Assembly: GCA_002292815.1 (NCBI GenBank)
Contig: DBBX01000007.1
Coordinates: forward strand, 91,749 to 155,748
Length of the DNA stretch: 64,000 bases
Source: Thiotrichaceae bacterium UBA973
Lineage (GTDB): Bacteria; Pseudomonadota; Gammaproteobacteria; Eutrophobiales; Eutrophobiaceae
Direction: 5' to 3'
Below are positions 9,076 to 17,392 of the stretch, piece after piece. Made by a program: the position numbers and the translations under genes. How positions within the stretch are numbered: the stretch's first letter is position 1; every line of letters starts with the position of its first letter. A model generated the notes under the pieces. It did no database searches, was not told the DNA's origin, and was given only the letters and a program-made list of their open reading frames with translations.

Positions 9076-9234
9076 TCATAGGTTACGAGAGCAATTATCA
9101 TCACCAATTGCATAACATCGCATAATGTAATGAATATCAGGTTGATTAGGCTTTTGCAGCAATACTTCGTAATCTATGGCCTTGAAACTACTGCGACACT
9201 GAGCACAACTTATTTTTACGCCACTAATCTGCAT
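9076..9234 (-). CDS. Possible small zinc-ribbon-like protein (52 residues)
   Basis: An ATG-to-TGA frame of 52 codons lies in the gap upstream of phaC, on the opposite strand. The product starts MQISGVKISCAQCRSSFKA and contains a CAQC pair plus two later Cys residues (RCYAIG and DNCSRN), a pattern like a small zinc ribbon. The residue composition looks protein-like. Against it, no ribosome-binding site is evident and I do not recognise a family. It could also be the tail of a decayed gene. Confidence 0.4.
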   Translation of the reverse strand: MQISGVKISCAQCRSSFKAIDYEVLLQKPNQPDIHYIMRCYAIGDDNCSRNL

Positions 9235-9424
9235 TTAAATTGATAGTAATGCGTTAAATCACAATAAATAATATAAGTCCTTTTAATTCGTAAATCACCT
9301 GGAAAATAAATAAAGAACACTTTAATTACTCATAATTACAATGGCTTATATGTTTTTTTACGATTTTGATGTTCTAACATAGTTAGTTTAGTATTTCTGA
9401 TATAGGGACTTAATACGCAGATAG
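9235..9424. other. AT-rich region upstream of phaC
   Basis: This part of the roughly 550-base gap between the M15 peptidase gene and phaC is AT-rich, with no gene seen. It presumably holds the phaC promoter, ending at the palindrome at 9425. Confidence 0.35.
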
Positions 9425-9443
9425 TATTGTGCACTGCACAATA
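9425..9443. promoter_or_regulatory. Perfect palindrome upstream of phaC, candidate PhaR-type operator
   Basis: TATTGTGC-ACT-GCACAATA is an 8-3-8 perfect inverted repeat located 44 bases before the phaC start. Its core TGCACTGCACAA agrees with the consensus I recall for the PHB-responsive repressor PhaR of Paracoccus (TGCRNYGCASMA); that recollection is not verified here. The position suits an operator that controls phaC. Confidence 0.5.
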
Positions 9444-9486
9444 TCATTTATACTGCTTGGCTGAATTTAATAGGAAAGGAACAATT

Positions 9487-11247
9487 ATGTTTTCTGGCGA
9501 GACTGTAGAATTACTCAAAAAGATATCAGATTCTCATATAGAGATGACGAGCAAATTTCTTAATGCAAGTATGGATACCCTGAATAAGACAAATTCTACT
9601 CTATTCAAATCTGATGTTATCGATGAATTAAAAGATAAAATTAATAAATCGTCGTCATTAAGCCAAGACAATATTCAATATATTCATGATCACCTGAAGC
9701 TCTTTCAATATGCAATGTCTAAATCCATGGGAATGGAAGCAGATCAGGTAATCTCTCCAGACAAATCAGACAGACGTTTTTCAGATGAATCCTGGAATGA
9801 AAATATTGCCTTTGATTATATTAAACAATTCTACTTGTTAAGTTCCAAGTACATACTTAATACCAGTCTTGAGCATAAGCAAATAGATAAAAAGTATGAG
9901 AAAGAAATCGACTTCTACACCAGGCAATGTGTAGATGCATTATCACCGAGTAATTTTGCGGCAACTAATCCCGCCGTATTAAAACAAACTATTGATAGCA
10001 AAGGTGAGAATATTGTTCAGGGAATCAATGCGCTAGTTGAAGACCTGGTACGTGGAAAAGGACAAAAACTAATGACCAAGATGACGGATACTTCGTCATT
10101 TGAAATTGGTAAAAATATTGCAACAACACCTGGTAAAGTTGTTTTCCAAAATGAATTAATTCAGCTCATTCAATATACACCCACAACCGATACAGTTTTC
10201 GAGACACCGTTGCTTATTGTTCCACCCTGGATAAATAAATTTTACATACTGGACCTAAGAGAAGAAAACAGCTTTATCAAATGGGCCGTAGACCAAGGTC
10301 ACACCGTTTTTGTTATCTCCTGGAAGAATCCTGATGCGAGTTATGCTGACACTAAGTTTGAAGACTATATGCTCGAAGGTGTGCTGACGGCTATTGATCA
10401 AGTCAAACAAGAAACAGGAATCAGCAATGTTAATACTATAGGTTATTGCATTGGCGGCACCTTACTTGCGGCGACAAATGCCTATCTTGCAAGTAAACGT
10501 CGCAAACCTATCAAATCTGCTACCTATTTCACAACCTTGGTCGATTTTGAAGAACCTGGCGATTTAGGAGTATTTATCGATGAAGAAAAACTTGATGCTC
10601 TTGATGCCAACATGGAAAAAGATGGCTTTCTTGATGGCTCATCAATGGCGACCGTCTTTAATATGCTGCGAGCAAACGATCTAATATGGCCTTTCTTTAT
10701 CAATAATTATCTATTGGGTAAAGAACCTACAGCGTTTGATTTACTTTACTGGAATTCAGATTCAACACGAATTCCTGCAACAGCACATAGTTATTATCTT
10801 CGTAATTGTTATCTCAATAATTTATTACGTGAACCCGGTGGCATTGAAATGAATGGTACCCCCATAGATCTACGAAAGATAAAGATCCCGACTTATTTTA
10901 TCTCTACACGAGAGGACCACATTACCCCGTGGAAATCGACCTACGAAGGTGCAAGATTAATGTCTGGCCCTACACGTTTCGTCTTGGGTGGTTCAGGACA
11001 TATTGCTGGCATTATTAATCCTCCCGTTAAAAATAAATATAATTATTGGACTAATGATGATATTGAAGTTGACCCAGATGACTGGTTTGACAATGCCAAA
11101 AGTAATGAAGGCTCATGGTGGACTGACTGGCAAAAATGGATCAAGACAAAATCTGGTAAAAGAATAGCCGCGCGTAAGCCTGGTGAAAAACTGAAGGTAA
11201 TTGAAGATGCTCCTGGCAGCTATGTTAAGGAACGAATCGAAGATTAA
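9487..11247 (+). CDS. phaC: Class I poly(3-hydroxyalkanoate) synthase PhaC
   Basis: PhaC polymerises (R)-3-hydroxyacyl-CoA into carbon-storage granules. The 586-residue product has the N-terminal PhaC_N region and an alpha/beta-hydrolase core with lipase-box-like GYCIGGT (Cys321), Asp477 in REDHITPW and His505 in GSGHIAG, the complete Cys-Asp-His triad. The length and the single-gene arrangement, without phaE or phaR subunit genes, indicate class I. The start was set at ATG 9487 because AGGAAAGG lies just upstream; a GTG-initiated extension from 9427 would run through the palindromic operator. Confidence 0.92.
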   Translation: MFSGETVELLKKISDSHIEMTSKFLNASMDTLNKTNSTLFKSDVIDELKDKINKSSSLSQDNIQYIHDHLKLFQYAMSKSMGMEADQVISPDKSDRRFSDESWNENIAFDYIKQFYLLSSKYILNTSLEHKQIDKKYEKEIDFYTRQCVDALSPSNFAATNPAVLKQTIDSKGENIVQGINALVEDLVRGKGQKLMTKMTDTSSFEIGKNIATTPGKVVFQNELIQLIQYTPTTDTVFETPLLIVPPWINKFYILDLREENSFIKWAVDQGHTVFVISWKNPDASYADTKFEDYMLEGVLTAIDQVKQETGISNVNTIGYCIGGTLLAATNAYLASKRRKPIKSATYFTTLVDFEEPGDLGVFIDEEKLDALDANMEKDGFLDGSSMATVFNMLRANDLIWPFFINNYLLGKEPTAFDLLYWNSDSTRIPATAHSYYLRNCYLNNLLREPGGIEMNGTPIDLRKIKIPTYFISTREDHITPWKSTYEGARLMSGPTRFVLGGSGHIAGIINPPVKNKYNYWTNDDIEVDPDDWFDNAKSNEGSWWTDWQKWIKTKSGKRIAARKPGEKLKVIEDAPGSYVKERIED

Positions 11248-11319
11248 ACAGAAATTTTTTATAATTAAGATAGAGAATGTCTTTTTAACAGTTACAATTT
11301 ACTCTTGGAGAGAATGAAA

Positions 11320-11601
11320 ATGGCAAAAGCTAGTGCACGACATATTTTGGTTGATAGCGAAGACCAATGCGCATCACTTAAACAACAAATTGAAGATGGT
11401 ACTGACTTCGCAGAGGTTGCAAAAGAACATTCAAGTTGTCCATCAGGTCGTAGTGGTGGAGATCTGGGAGAATTTGGACCTGGTCAAATGGTAAAAGAAT
11501 TTGATGAGGTCGTATTTAGTGGCGATCTCGGCACAGTGCACGGCCCTGTTAAAACGCAATTTGGTTATCACTTATTGGAAATTACCAGTCGCGAAGACTA
11601 A
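11320..11601 (+). CDS. ppiC: Peptidyl-prolyl cis-trans isomerase C (parvulin)
   Basis: This is a single parvulin domain that isomerises X-Pro bonds in the cytoplasm. With the start at ATG 11320, nine bases after a GGAG box, the protein is 93 residues, the size of E. coli PpiC, and begins MAKASARHILV as that family does. Family motifs SCPSGRSGGDLGEF and TQFGYHLLEI are present. ATG 11314 and TTG 11305 are upstream in-frame alternatives that fit the ribosome-binding site less well. Confidence 0.9.
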   Translation: MAKASARHILVDSEDQCASLKQQIEDGTDFAEVAKEHSSCPSGRSGGDLGEFGPGQMVKEFDEVVFSGDLGTVHGPVKTQFGYHLLEITSRED

Positions 11602-11634
11602 TAGTCCTTATTATCTATTAACAAATAACTCTGT

Positions 11635-11660
11635 GGGTCTCAGGCTTTAGCCTGGGACCC
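11635..11660. terminator. Hairpin between convergent ppiC and sugar dehydrogenase genes
   Basis: GGGTCTCAGGCT / AGCCTGGGACCC forms a nearly perfect 12-base stem with one G-T type mismatch and a very short loop. It lies in the 73-base gap between two convergent genes and could end transcription from either side. There is no strong T tract. Confidence 0.55.
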
Positions 11661-11674
11661 TCAACAGAAAGCTC

Positions 11675-12787
11675 TTATCTTGGTGTAATCCGGTACAACT
11701 TACCTCTTGTGTCATCAGTTATGAAGTAAAGATAGCCATCTCGTCCCTGTTGCACCTCTCTTATTCGTCCAAAATCACCACTTAGCAATCTTTCTTCTTT
11801 TAGAACTTTGTTACCTTTCATTTCTAATCTGACTAACTGGCCGAACACCAACGAACTAATAAAGGCATTGCCTTGCCACTCAGAAAACTGAGCCCCGGTA
11901 TAAAAAAGTAAGCTCGAGGATGCTATTGACGGCACCCAATAATGAATGGGCTGAGCCATACCTGTTTTTTCTGTGCCTTCACCTATCTTTGTTCCAATAA
12001 CATAATTTACGCCATAGGTAATAATAGGCCAGCCATAATTGACACCTGGCTTCATCAGATTTAGTTCATCACCGCCTTGTGGCCCATGCTCAATTGTCCA
12101 TACCTCACCTGTATCTGGATGCATCGCAATACCTTGGATATTACGATTACCATAGGTGTATATTTCAGGCTTAGCGACTGGGTTATTGATAAAAGGATTA
12201 TCTTTCGGAATTGTTCCGTCTGTGTTAATTCGAATAAGAGAACCTGCATGATCATCTATATCTTGCGCACGTTCCTTAGTACCCCTTTCACCAAGGGTTA
12301 TAAATAACTTTCCTTCTTTATCTATTAATAAACGCGAGCCAAAATGATTGCCTCCTCTGCTTTTGGGTAATGCCTTAAACAGGACTTTAACTTGCGTTAG
12401 CTCATTTTCCACTAGTTTAGCACTGGCGACTTCAGTACCAATGCCAGTCTTATCAGCAGCTGAATACGAAAAATAAAGTATCTGATTGTCAGCAAAACTA
12501 GGATCGAGGGCTATATCAAGTAGACCACCCTGCCCTTTGGCCTTTACCTTGGGCAAACCCTTAACAGGTTCGGATAGTTGTCCATTATCAACGATACGCA
12601 ATCGACCAGGACGTTCAGTCACTAAGATTCGGCCATCAGGCAAAAAATCGACTGACCATGGATTTTCCAAACCTTCAACGACCGTTTCAACCGTGAATGA
12701 ATGTTTTTCTGACGAGTAGCTTTGGTCAGCATTTATTGTAAATGTAAAACAAAGACTTAATATTAAACTAGTAATTACTTTATTCAT
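11675..12787 (-). CDS. Periplasmic PQQ-dependent aldose/sugar dehydrogenase (YliI/soluble GDH family)
   Basis: This six-bladed beta-propeller quinoprotein oxidises aldose sugars in the periplasm with PQQ. The protein carries a signal peptide (MNKVITSLILSLCFTFTINA) and family motifs NPWSVDFLPDGRILVTERPGRL, GGNHFGSRL, YGNRNIQGIA, EHGPQGGDELN and NYGWPIITYG. The start was set at ATG 12787, directly before the signal peptide. A TTG-initiated form from 12832 would add 15 residues in front of it and overlap cmoB. PQQ use fits a methanol-oxidising cell, but the substrate is unknown. Confidence 0.85.
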   Translation of the reverse strand: MNKVITSLILSLCFTFTINADQSYSSEKHSFTVETVVEGLENPWSVDFLPDGRILVTERPGRLRIVDNGQLSEPVKGLPKVKAKGQGGLLDIALDPSFADNQILYFSYSAADKTGIGTEVASAKLVENELTQVKVLFKALPKSRGGNHFGSRLLIDKEGKLFITLGERGTKERAQDIDDHAGSLIRINTDGTIPKDNPFINNPVAKPEIYTYGNRNIQGIAMHPDTGEVWTIEHGPQGGDELNLMKPGVNYGWPIITYGVNYVIGTKIGEGTEKTGMAQPIHYWVPSIASSSLLFYTGAQFSEWQGNAFISSLVFGQLVRLEMKGNKVLKEERLLSGDFGRIREVQQGRDGYLYFITDDTRGKLYRITPR

Positions 12788-12828
12788 TTTGCACGCATCC
12801 ATAGGGTAATTCAGACACTGAATATAAC

Positions 12829-13800
12829 TCAAGGCTTATCTGCCAGCAGAATAGCGCGAGTGGGAGCAGGATACCCTTCAACCGTCTTCAGTCTATCTTC
12901 TTTGTCCAGAAAATCACTTAAAGATTCAAATTTCATCCAGTCTGTTTGACGCTGTTCATCGCTAGTAGTTTGTGTGACATCAATAATACGAACGTTTTGA
13001 AACCCTGCCTGCTCTACCCATTTGATCATCGTTGTGATAGTTGGAATAGCCCAAACATTCTTCATCTTTGCATATCGTTCATCCGGGATAAGTACTTCCA
13101 TGTTTTCGTCATCAATGACCAATGACTCCAGGACTAATTCACCACCGGCCTTTAAACAATTGAGGCATTGACTTAAGTGATCTATTGGATCACGACGATG
13201 GTAAATAACACCCATTGAAAATACAGTATCAAAGTTTAATTCAAAATCAGGTAGCTTTTGAATGCCAAACGGCAACAGATCGATATTGGCATCAGGCATG
13301 TACTTCTTGATTGCTGAAAACTGCATATAAAACAATAGCGTGGGATCGAGACCAATAATATACCGAGCATTGTTTCCCAACATACGCCAACCGTAATAAC
13401 CATTACCACAACCAATATCTAACACCATGCGATCATCTAATGATTTGATATGCGTTTCTAAACGGGACCATTTCAGATCTGAACGCCATTCGCTATCAAT
13501 GGGACAGCCAAATAAATTGAAAGGGCCTTTTCTCCATGGCATCAAGACTTTCAACTGATGTTTCAATTCTTTAGCAACGTCTTCAGAACAATCCGTACTA
13601 ATACCAATGTGGATACTGTTTGAATCGAGCGCAATTTTCGAGGGCTCTATATCTGGCAGTTTATCTACCGCCACCTTCCATCTGGGGTAGTCCCCATGAT
13701 TAAGCTTGTCGAAATAATCAGTTAACTGAGAATCTAATAACGCAGACCATTCCTGCATAGAACAGGCATTAAGGACATCAAACAGTTTCTGAAAACTCAT
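12829..13800 (-). CDS. cmoB: tRNA U34 carboxymethyltransferase CmoB
   Basis: CmoB transfers a carboxymethyl group from carboxy-S-adenosylmethionine to 5-hydroxyuridine-34 of tRNA, giving cmo5U. The 323-residue protein matches the family in length and in motifs: PWRKGPFNLFG, IDSEWRSDLKW, the cofactor loop VLDIGCGNGYYGWRML, GLDPTLLFYMQF and VIYHRRDPIDHL. It directly follows cmoA, with a 12-base gap, in a run of co-oriented genes that also includes trhO. Confidence 0.95.
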   Translation of the reverse strand: MSFQKLFDVLNACSMQEWSALLDSQLTDYFDKLNHGDYPRWKVAVDKLPDIEPSKIALDSNSIHIGISTDCSEDVAKELKHQLKVLMPWRKGPFNLFGCPIDSEWRSDLKWSRLETHIKSLDDRMVLDIGCGNGYYGWRMLGNNARYIIGLDPTLLFYMQFSAIKKYMPDANIDLLPFGIQKLPDFELNFDTVFSMGVIYHRRDPIDHLSQCLNCLKAGGELVLESLVIDDENMEVLIPDERYAKMKNVWAIPTITTMIKWVEQAGFQNVRIIDVTQTTSDEQRQTDWMKFESLSDFLDKEDRLKTVEGYPAPTRAILLADKP

Positions 13801-13812
13801 TGTGAAGAAAAA

Positions 13813-14541
13813 CTATTTTATTGCGATTAGAGAAGAAAAATTAAAACACTTTAACCAAACAAATGATTGTAAAAACCCAGCATTACTTATCCGCCGCTGA
13901 TGTTCTTCCAGTGTTTCTGGAATCAACACCTTTTCTAATGCATCTCGCTTATTAGCAATCTCAAGTTGTTCGTAACCATTTAATTCCTTCATGTGATGAT
14001 GCAGCTTATTCATAACACTATTTTCCACGTTGTCATCAAACACTATTTTTTCGGATAGAACTAATACTCCTCCGGGCAATAAACCATGATAAATCTTATC
14101 TATTAACAATTGACGCTGCGCCACAGGAATAAATTGCAAGGTGAAGTTCATAACGACAACAGATGCATTTTCTATCTTTGTCTTTAGTACATCACCTAAT
14201 TCAAAAATTATTTTGTTGCGCTGATTATCCTGAGGGAGATTTTTATCGCATGCCTCGATCATTGCTTTTGAACTATCAATTGCAATAATTTTACATTTTT
14301 TATCTTTCAATCCTTGTTGGATCGCGACACCCGCTGCGCCTAGCGAACACCCAAGGTCATAAATATTTGAATTTTCCTGCACATATTCATCTGCGATAAC
14401 ACTTAACATCGCAATAGTTAATGGGTAGCCGGGAACAGATCGTTCAATCATGTCTGGAAAAACCTCAGCAACGCGTTGATTAAACTCAAAAGGTTTAATC
14501 GGCTCGTCATCAGATCGATATAGAGTATCTCTATTTCTCAT
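13813..14541 (-). CDS. cmoA: Carboxy-S-adenosyl-L-methionine synthase CmoA
   Basis: CmoA makes carboxy-SAM from SAM and prephenate for CmoB. The start was set at ATG 14541 (MRNRDTLYRSDDEPIKPFEFN), matching the family N terminus and giving 242 residues. An upstream in-frame extension to 14595 would only overlap the preceding gene. SAM-fold motifs IYDLGCSLGAAG and AIDSSKAMIEAC and the MNFTLQFIP stretch are present. Confidence 0.95.
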   Translation of the reverse strand: MRNRDTLYRSDDEPIKPFEFNQRVAEVFPDMIERSVPGYPLTIAMLSVIADEYVQENSNIYDLGCSLGAAGVAIQQGLKDKKCKIIAIDSSKAMIEACDKNLPQDNQRNKIIFELGDVLKTKIENASVVVMNFTLQFIPVAQRQLLIDKIYHGLLPGGVLVLSEKIVFDDNVENSVMNKLHHHMKELNGYEQLEIANKRDALEKVLIPETLEEHQRRISNAGFLQSFVWLKCFNFSSLIAIK

Positions 14542-14555
14542 GTTGCATTTATAGC

Positions 14556-15203
14556 CTATTCTGGAAAGTAAACAGGTGCTTGCCCTGGCGACCATTGCTT
14601 ATATTTTTTCATGCAATCTCTGAATAAATCACTCTGCTCTATCTTGTTGTACCAGCCATTAAGCAATTCATAAGAGCTGGATTTGAACCAATCGAGATCC
14701 ACATTCGCAAACTGTCGTACAAAAGGAAATATACAAATATCTGAAAATGAAATGTTTCTGCTGGTTAAAGCGACACCCTGATTATCACTCAACCTGAGTT
14801 CAAGTAGATCTAAAAAATCTCCAGCCTTGTCACGATAGTCTTCTGGTGGATACTCAGGATAAGCAACGTGATATTTGTATCGATCCAGATAGTACTTAAA
14901 TTCATTGTCATTCCGTTCAATCAAGGCTCGTCCCAACGAACTATCCTCATTTAACCAACCGTCTAGATCACGCTGGTTTAATGCCCAATGCATAACATCA
15001 AGACTTTGGTCAATCACCTTGTTATCGCTTGTCACCAATACCGGCACGGTACCTTTTCTAGACAAGGACAACATAGCCTCAGGTTTATCCTTTAACAACA
15101 CCTCTCTATATTCACATTTGATATGTGCCTGGTAAATTGCCATGCGTGCACGCATGGCGTAAGGGCAACGTCTAAAAGAATAAAGTATTGGAAACTTGTT
15201 CAT
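14556..15203 (-). CDS. Glutathione S-transferase-like protein
   Basis: This 215-residue protein has an N-terminal thioredoxin-like GST domain with a glutaredoxin-like C13-P-Y motif (RCPYAMRAR), the cis-Pro loop GTVPVL and a DQSLDVMHW segment, followed by an all-helical C-terminal domain. The catalytic Cys suggests an omega- or lambda-like, deglutathionylating class. It sits between trhO and cmoA on the same strand. Whether it takes part in tRNA modification or only shares the transcript cannot be told from the sequence. Confidence 0.75.
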   Translation of the reverse strand: MNKFPILYSFRRCPYAMRARMAIYQAHIKCEYREVLLKDKPEAMLSLSRKGTVPVLVTSDNKVIDQSLDVMHWALNQRDLDGWLNEDSSLGRALIERNDNEFKYYLDRYKYHVAYPEYPPEDYRDKAGDFLDLLELRLSDNQGVALTSRNISFSDICIFPFVRQFANVDLDWFKSSSYELLNGWYNKIEQSDLFRDCMKKYKQWSPGQAPVYFPE

Positions 15204-15237
15204 TATAGAGTTTTATAAGCTGGGCATTGAATGCTAA

Positions 15238-16155
15238 TTACATCTTTGCGCCGATATGTTTTTGATTGCGTTGCTTTGCCAAAGTTACCTGTCGTTGGCG
15301 TTCATTGAAGCCTGTGCGTTGTTCCTCAGTCGTCTCGTTGATGCAACGCGGACATGAGACGCCTTCCTCATAATCTTTCGACTTTATGTCTTCATCGGTA
15401 ATAGGCCGTCTGCATGCGAAACACTGCTCATAATTACCTTCAGCAAGCTGGTGATCAACAGAAACTCGACTATCAAAAACGAAACATTCACCTTCCCAAA
15501 GACTTTCCGCCTGGTCAATTTCTTCAAGGTATTTAATTATACCGCCATTGAGTTGGTAAACCTCTTCAAAACCTTGTTCAAGCATATAGGCACTGGCTTT
15601 TTCACAACGTATGCCGCCGGTGCAAAACATAGCAACTTTTTTTGTTGTCGCCGGATTTAATTCCTTTGTTACATATTCAGGAAATTCCCGAAAGTTTGTC
15701 GTCTCTGGTGAGACCGCATCTTTGAATGTTCCTATTTGATATTCGTATTCATTACGCGTATCGATGAGTAACACTTCCGGGTCGCTAATAATTTCATTCC
15801 ATTGCTCTGGTTCAACACGAATACCTGACCGATCAGAAGGTTTGATATTAGGCTGCCCCATAGTAACAATCTCTTTCTTTATCTTCACTTTAGTCCTATG
15901 AAATGGGACTTCATCTGAATAAGACTCTTTATATTCAAGGTCAGCCAAACGCCGATCTGATTTCAGGAAAACCAATAGTGCATCTATGGCGCTACGCGTC
16001 CCGGCAAGAGTTCCGTTCAAACCTTCTTCAGCCAATAACAAAGTCCCATAAATCTCTCGTTGCTGACAAAAAGACAACACAATAGGCTGCATAGCCTCAT
16101 GGTTATCAAGTCGAACGAATTTATACATCGCCACAATGACAATCGATTTAGTCAT
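15238..16155 (-). CDS. trhO: tRNA uridine-34 5-hydroxylase TrhO (rhodanese family)
   Basis: TrhO (formerly YceA) hydroxylates U34 of tRNA with molecular oxygen, the first step towards cmo5U. The 305-residue protein has the N-terminal acylphosphatase-like domain, a central rhodanese domain with active-site loop FCTGGIRCEKAS (C178, C184) and a C-terminal part with two CxxC pairs (CFACRRP and CPRC) that may bind zinc. Finding it two genes upstream of cmoA and cmoB places all three enzymes for cmo5U34 in one co-oriented run. Confidence 0.9.
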   Translation of the reverse strand: MTKSIVIVAMYKFVRLDNHEAMQPIVLSFCQQREIYGTLLLAEEGLNGTLAGTRSAIDALLVFLKSDRRLADLEYKESYSDEVPFHRTKVKIKKEIVTMGQPNIKPSDRSGIRVEPEQWNEIISDPEVLLIDTRNEYEYQIGTFKDAVSPETTNFREFPEYVTKELNPATTKKVAMFCTGGIRCEKASAYMLEQGFEEVYQLNGGIIKYLEEIDQAESLWEGECFVFDSRVSVDHQLAEGNYEQCFACRRPITDEDIKSKDYEEGVSCPRCINETTEEQRTGFNERQRQVTLAKQRNQKHIGAKM

Positions 16156-16834
16156 TTTATCTATCTCTATGGTTTAAATTACGCTTACAATTATAGTGTT
16201 ACTAGGGGCAGTATCAATTCTCATCTCAGCTTCAACATCACTCTATTACGTGCACTATACTAGTTAAATTGATTAGCCTGTATGAATACAACGATATTAT
16301 CCATAATCAAAATACACTTCTCAATATATTAAATATACTGCCGATGACGTTTTAGAGACTCAAATAACAAACTTGCTAAAAATGAGAGAAGGAATGATTA
16401 CCGTACATTAAATGTACAAGCTGATGCCTCGCGAGAAATTATCAATAAAAATTAACGTCCTATATTACGAAAGTTATGTTTACACTCTGGAAACACTGGA
16501 ACACCTCGACAAACAATAAAGCATTAGAATTAAATCGTCAGTTTTATCAGTTTACACCGAAGTGACATCGTCATCTCTACACTTGGTACATAGTTAGTCT
16601 CAACTATCGGACTGTTATAAGATCAAACAATCAAGATCGATGGCGAAGGTTTTAAAGCAGCAGGAGTTGTCTCATGTAGCAGTATAAACGAACACGAATC
16701 ATTAAAGGATAATCATGCGGCAGGCATTCAATTGTTAACGGTCAACTTTAACAAAAATAAAGGTCAGTTCTTCTCTGAATCTGCATAAGCACTAGCACAT
16801 AATTGCGACAAGCTGCTTTCACCCTGATATTAAA
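16156..16834. other. Non-coding region with possible gene remnants
   Basis: This 679-base gap has no intact gene. The plus strand contains short coding-like runs in different frames. The longest is an open run of 55 codons at 16621-16788 (DQTIKIDGEGFKAAG...) with no start codon, and another ends at about 16453. These could be remains of one frameshifted gene, but I recognise no family. No tRNA is seen. Confidence 0.3.
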
Positions 16835-17191
16835 TTAAGGATGAAGATAAAAGACTTTATTCATAATCTTCCATGTTCCCTCAAACTTAAGCAAAGTAAA
16901 TAAATCTGTAAATTTATGGCCTGTCCAGTTATCAAGTTCGAGCCTAACCGTTGCAACTGTTCCAACTATGTCAATATCGGCTATTTTTGCTTCAAGCTCT
17001 GTCGCTGCACCATTTTCATCATGCCATTCAAAAAGATTTTGTATCGGACCAGCAAATAAATCATCTCCAATATAACCAAAGATCGTCGCGTCTGGATGAA
17101 ATGCAGGTTTCATATCATCACCTTTCCCAGATCTGGCGCCATCAATATAATATTGAACAGTTTTTTCAATCATTGTTCGGTCATCACTCAT
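16835..17191 (-). CDS. SnoaL/NTF2-like protein (putative lumazine-binding family)
   Basis: This 118-residue cytoplasmic protein has the cone-shaped NTF2-like fold pattern: an N-terminal helix IEKTVQYYIDGARSGKGDDMKPAFHPDA, the FAGPIQNLFEW helix and C-terminal strands ending TWKIMNKVFYLHP. It fits the small "putative lumazine-binding" (SnoaL-like) family. No substrate is known. An AAGGAG box lies at good distance upstream of the ATG. It is separated from the upstream oxidoreductase gene by a strong terminator, so it probably has its own promoter. Confidence 0.7.
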   Translation of the reverse strand: MSDDRTMIEKTVQYYIDGARSGKGDDMKPAFHPDATIFGYIGDDLFAGPIQNLFEWHDENGAATELEAKIADIDIVGTVATVRLELDNWTGHKFTDLFTLLKFEGTWKIMNKVFYLHP

Positions 17192-17336
17192 GACGTTGCT
17201 CTCCTTAATTGTAATTTAATCTGTATAAGATATTCGCTGCCATCAGTAAATTCTTAGCAAATATTGAAAGTACATCCTGTACATAGCCACTTCGGACTCC
17301 TGTCCTCTCGCGGCATACACTCCATCCATGGAGATA

Positions 17337-17369
17337 AAAAAGAGGATGCACAAAGCATCCTCTTTTTTA
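17337..17369 (-). terminator. Rho-independent terminator of the molybdopterin oxidoreductase gene
   Basis: AGAGGATGC-ACAAA-GCATCCTCT is a perfect 9-base stem (17341-17363) flanked by A and T runs on both sides, so it can act in both directions. It lies just downstream of the minus-strand oxidoreductase gene. Confidence 0.85.
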
Positions 17370-17392
17370 TTAACCTCAACAGCCCTCTTTAG

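Noticed and set aside
9427..9486. GTG-initiated extension of PhaC
   Set aside because: It would cover the palindromic operator and lacks a ribosome-binding site; ATG 9487 has a good one.
14542..14595. N-terminal extension of CmoA
   Set aside because: It overlaps the preceding gene, and family members begin at MRNRDTLY; the start was set at 14541.
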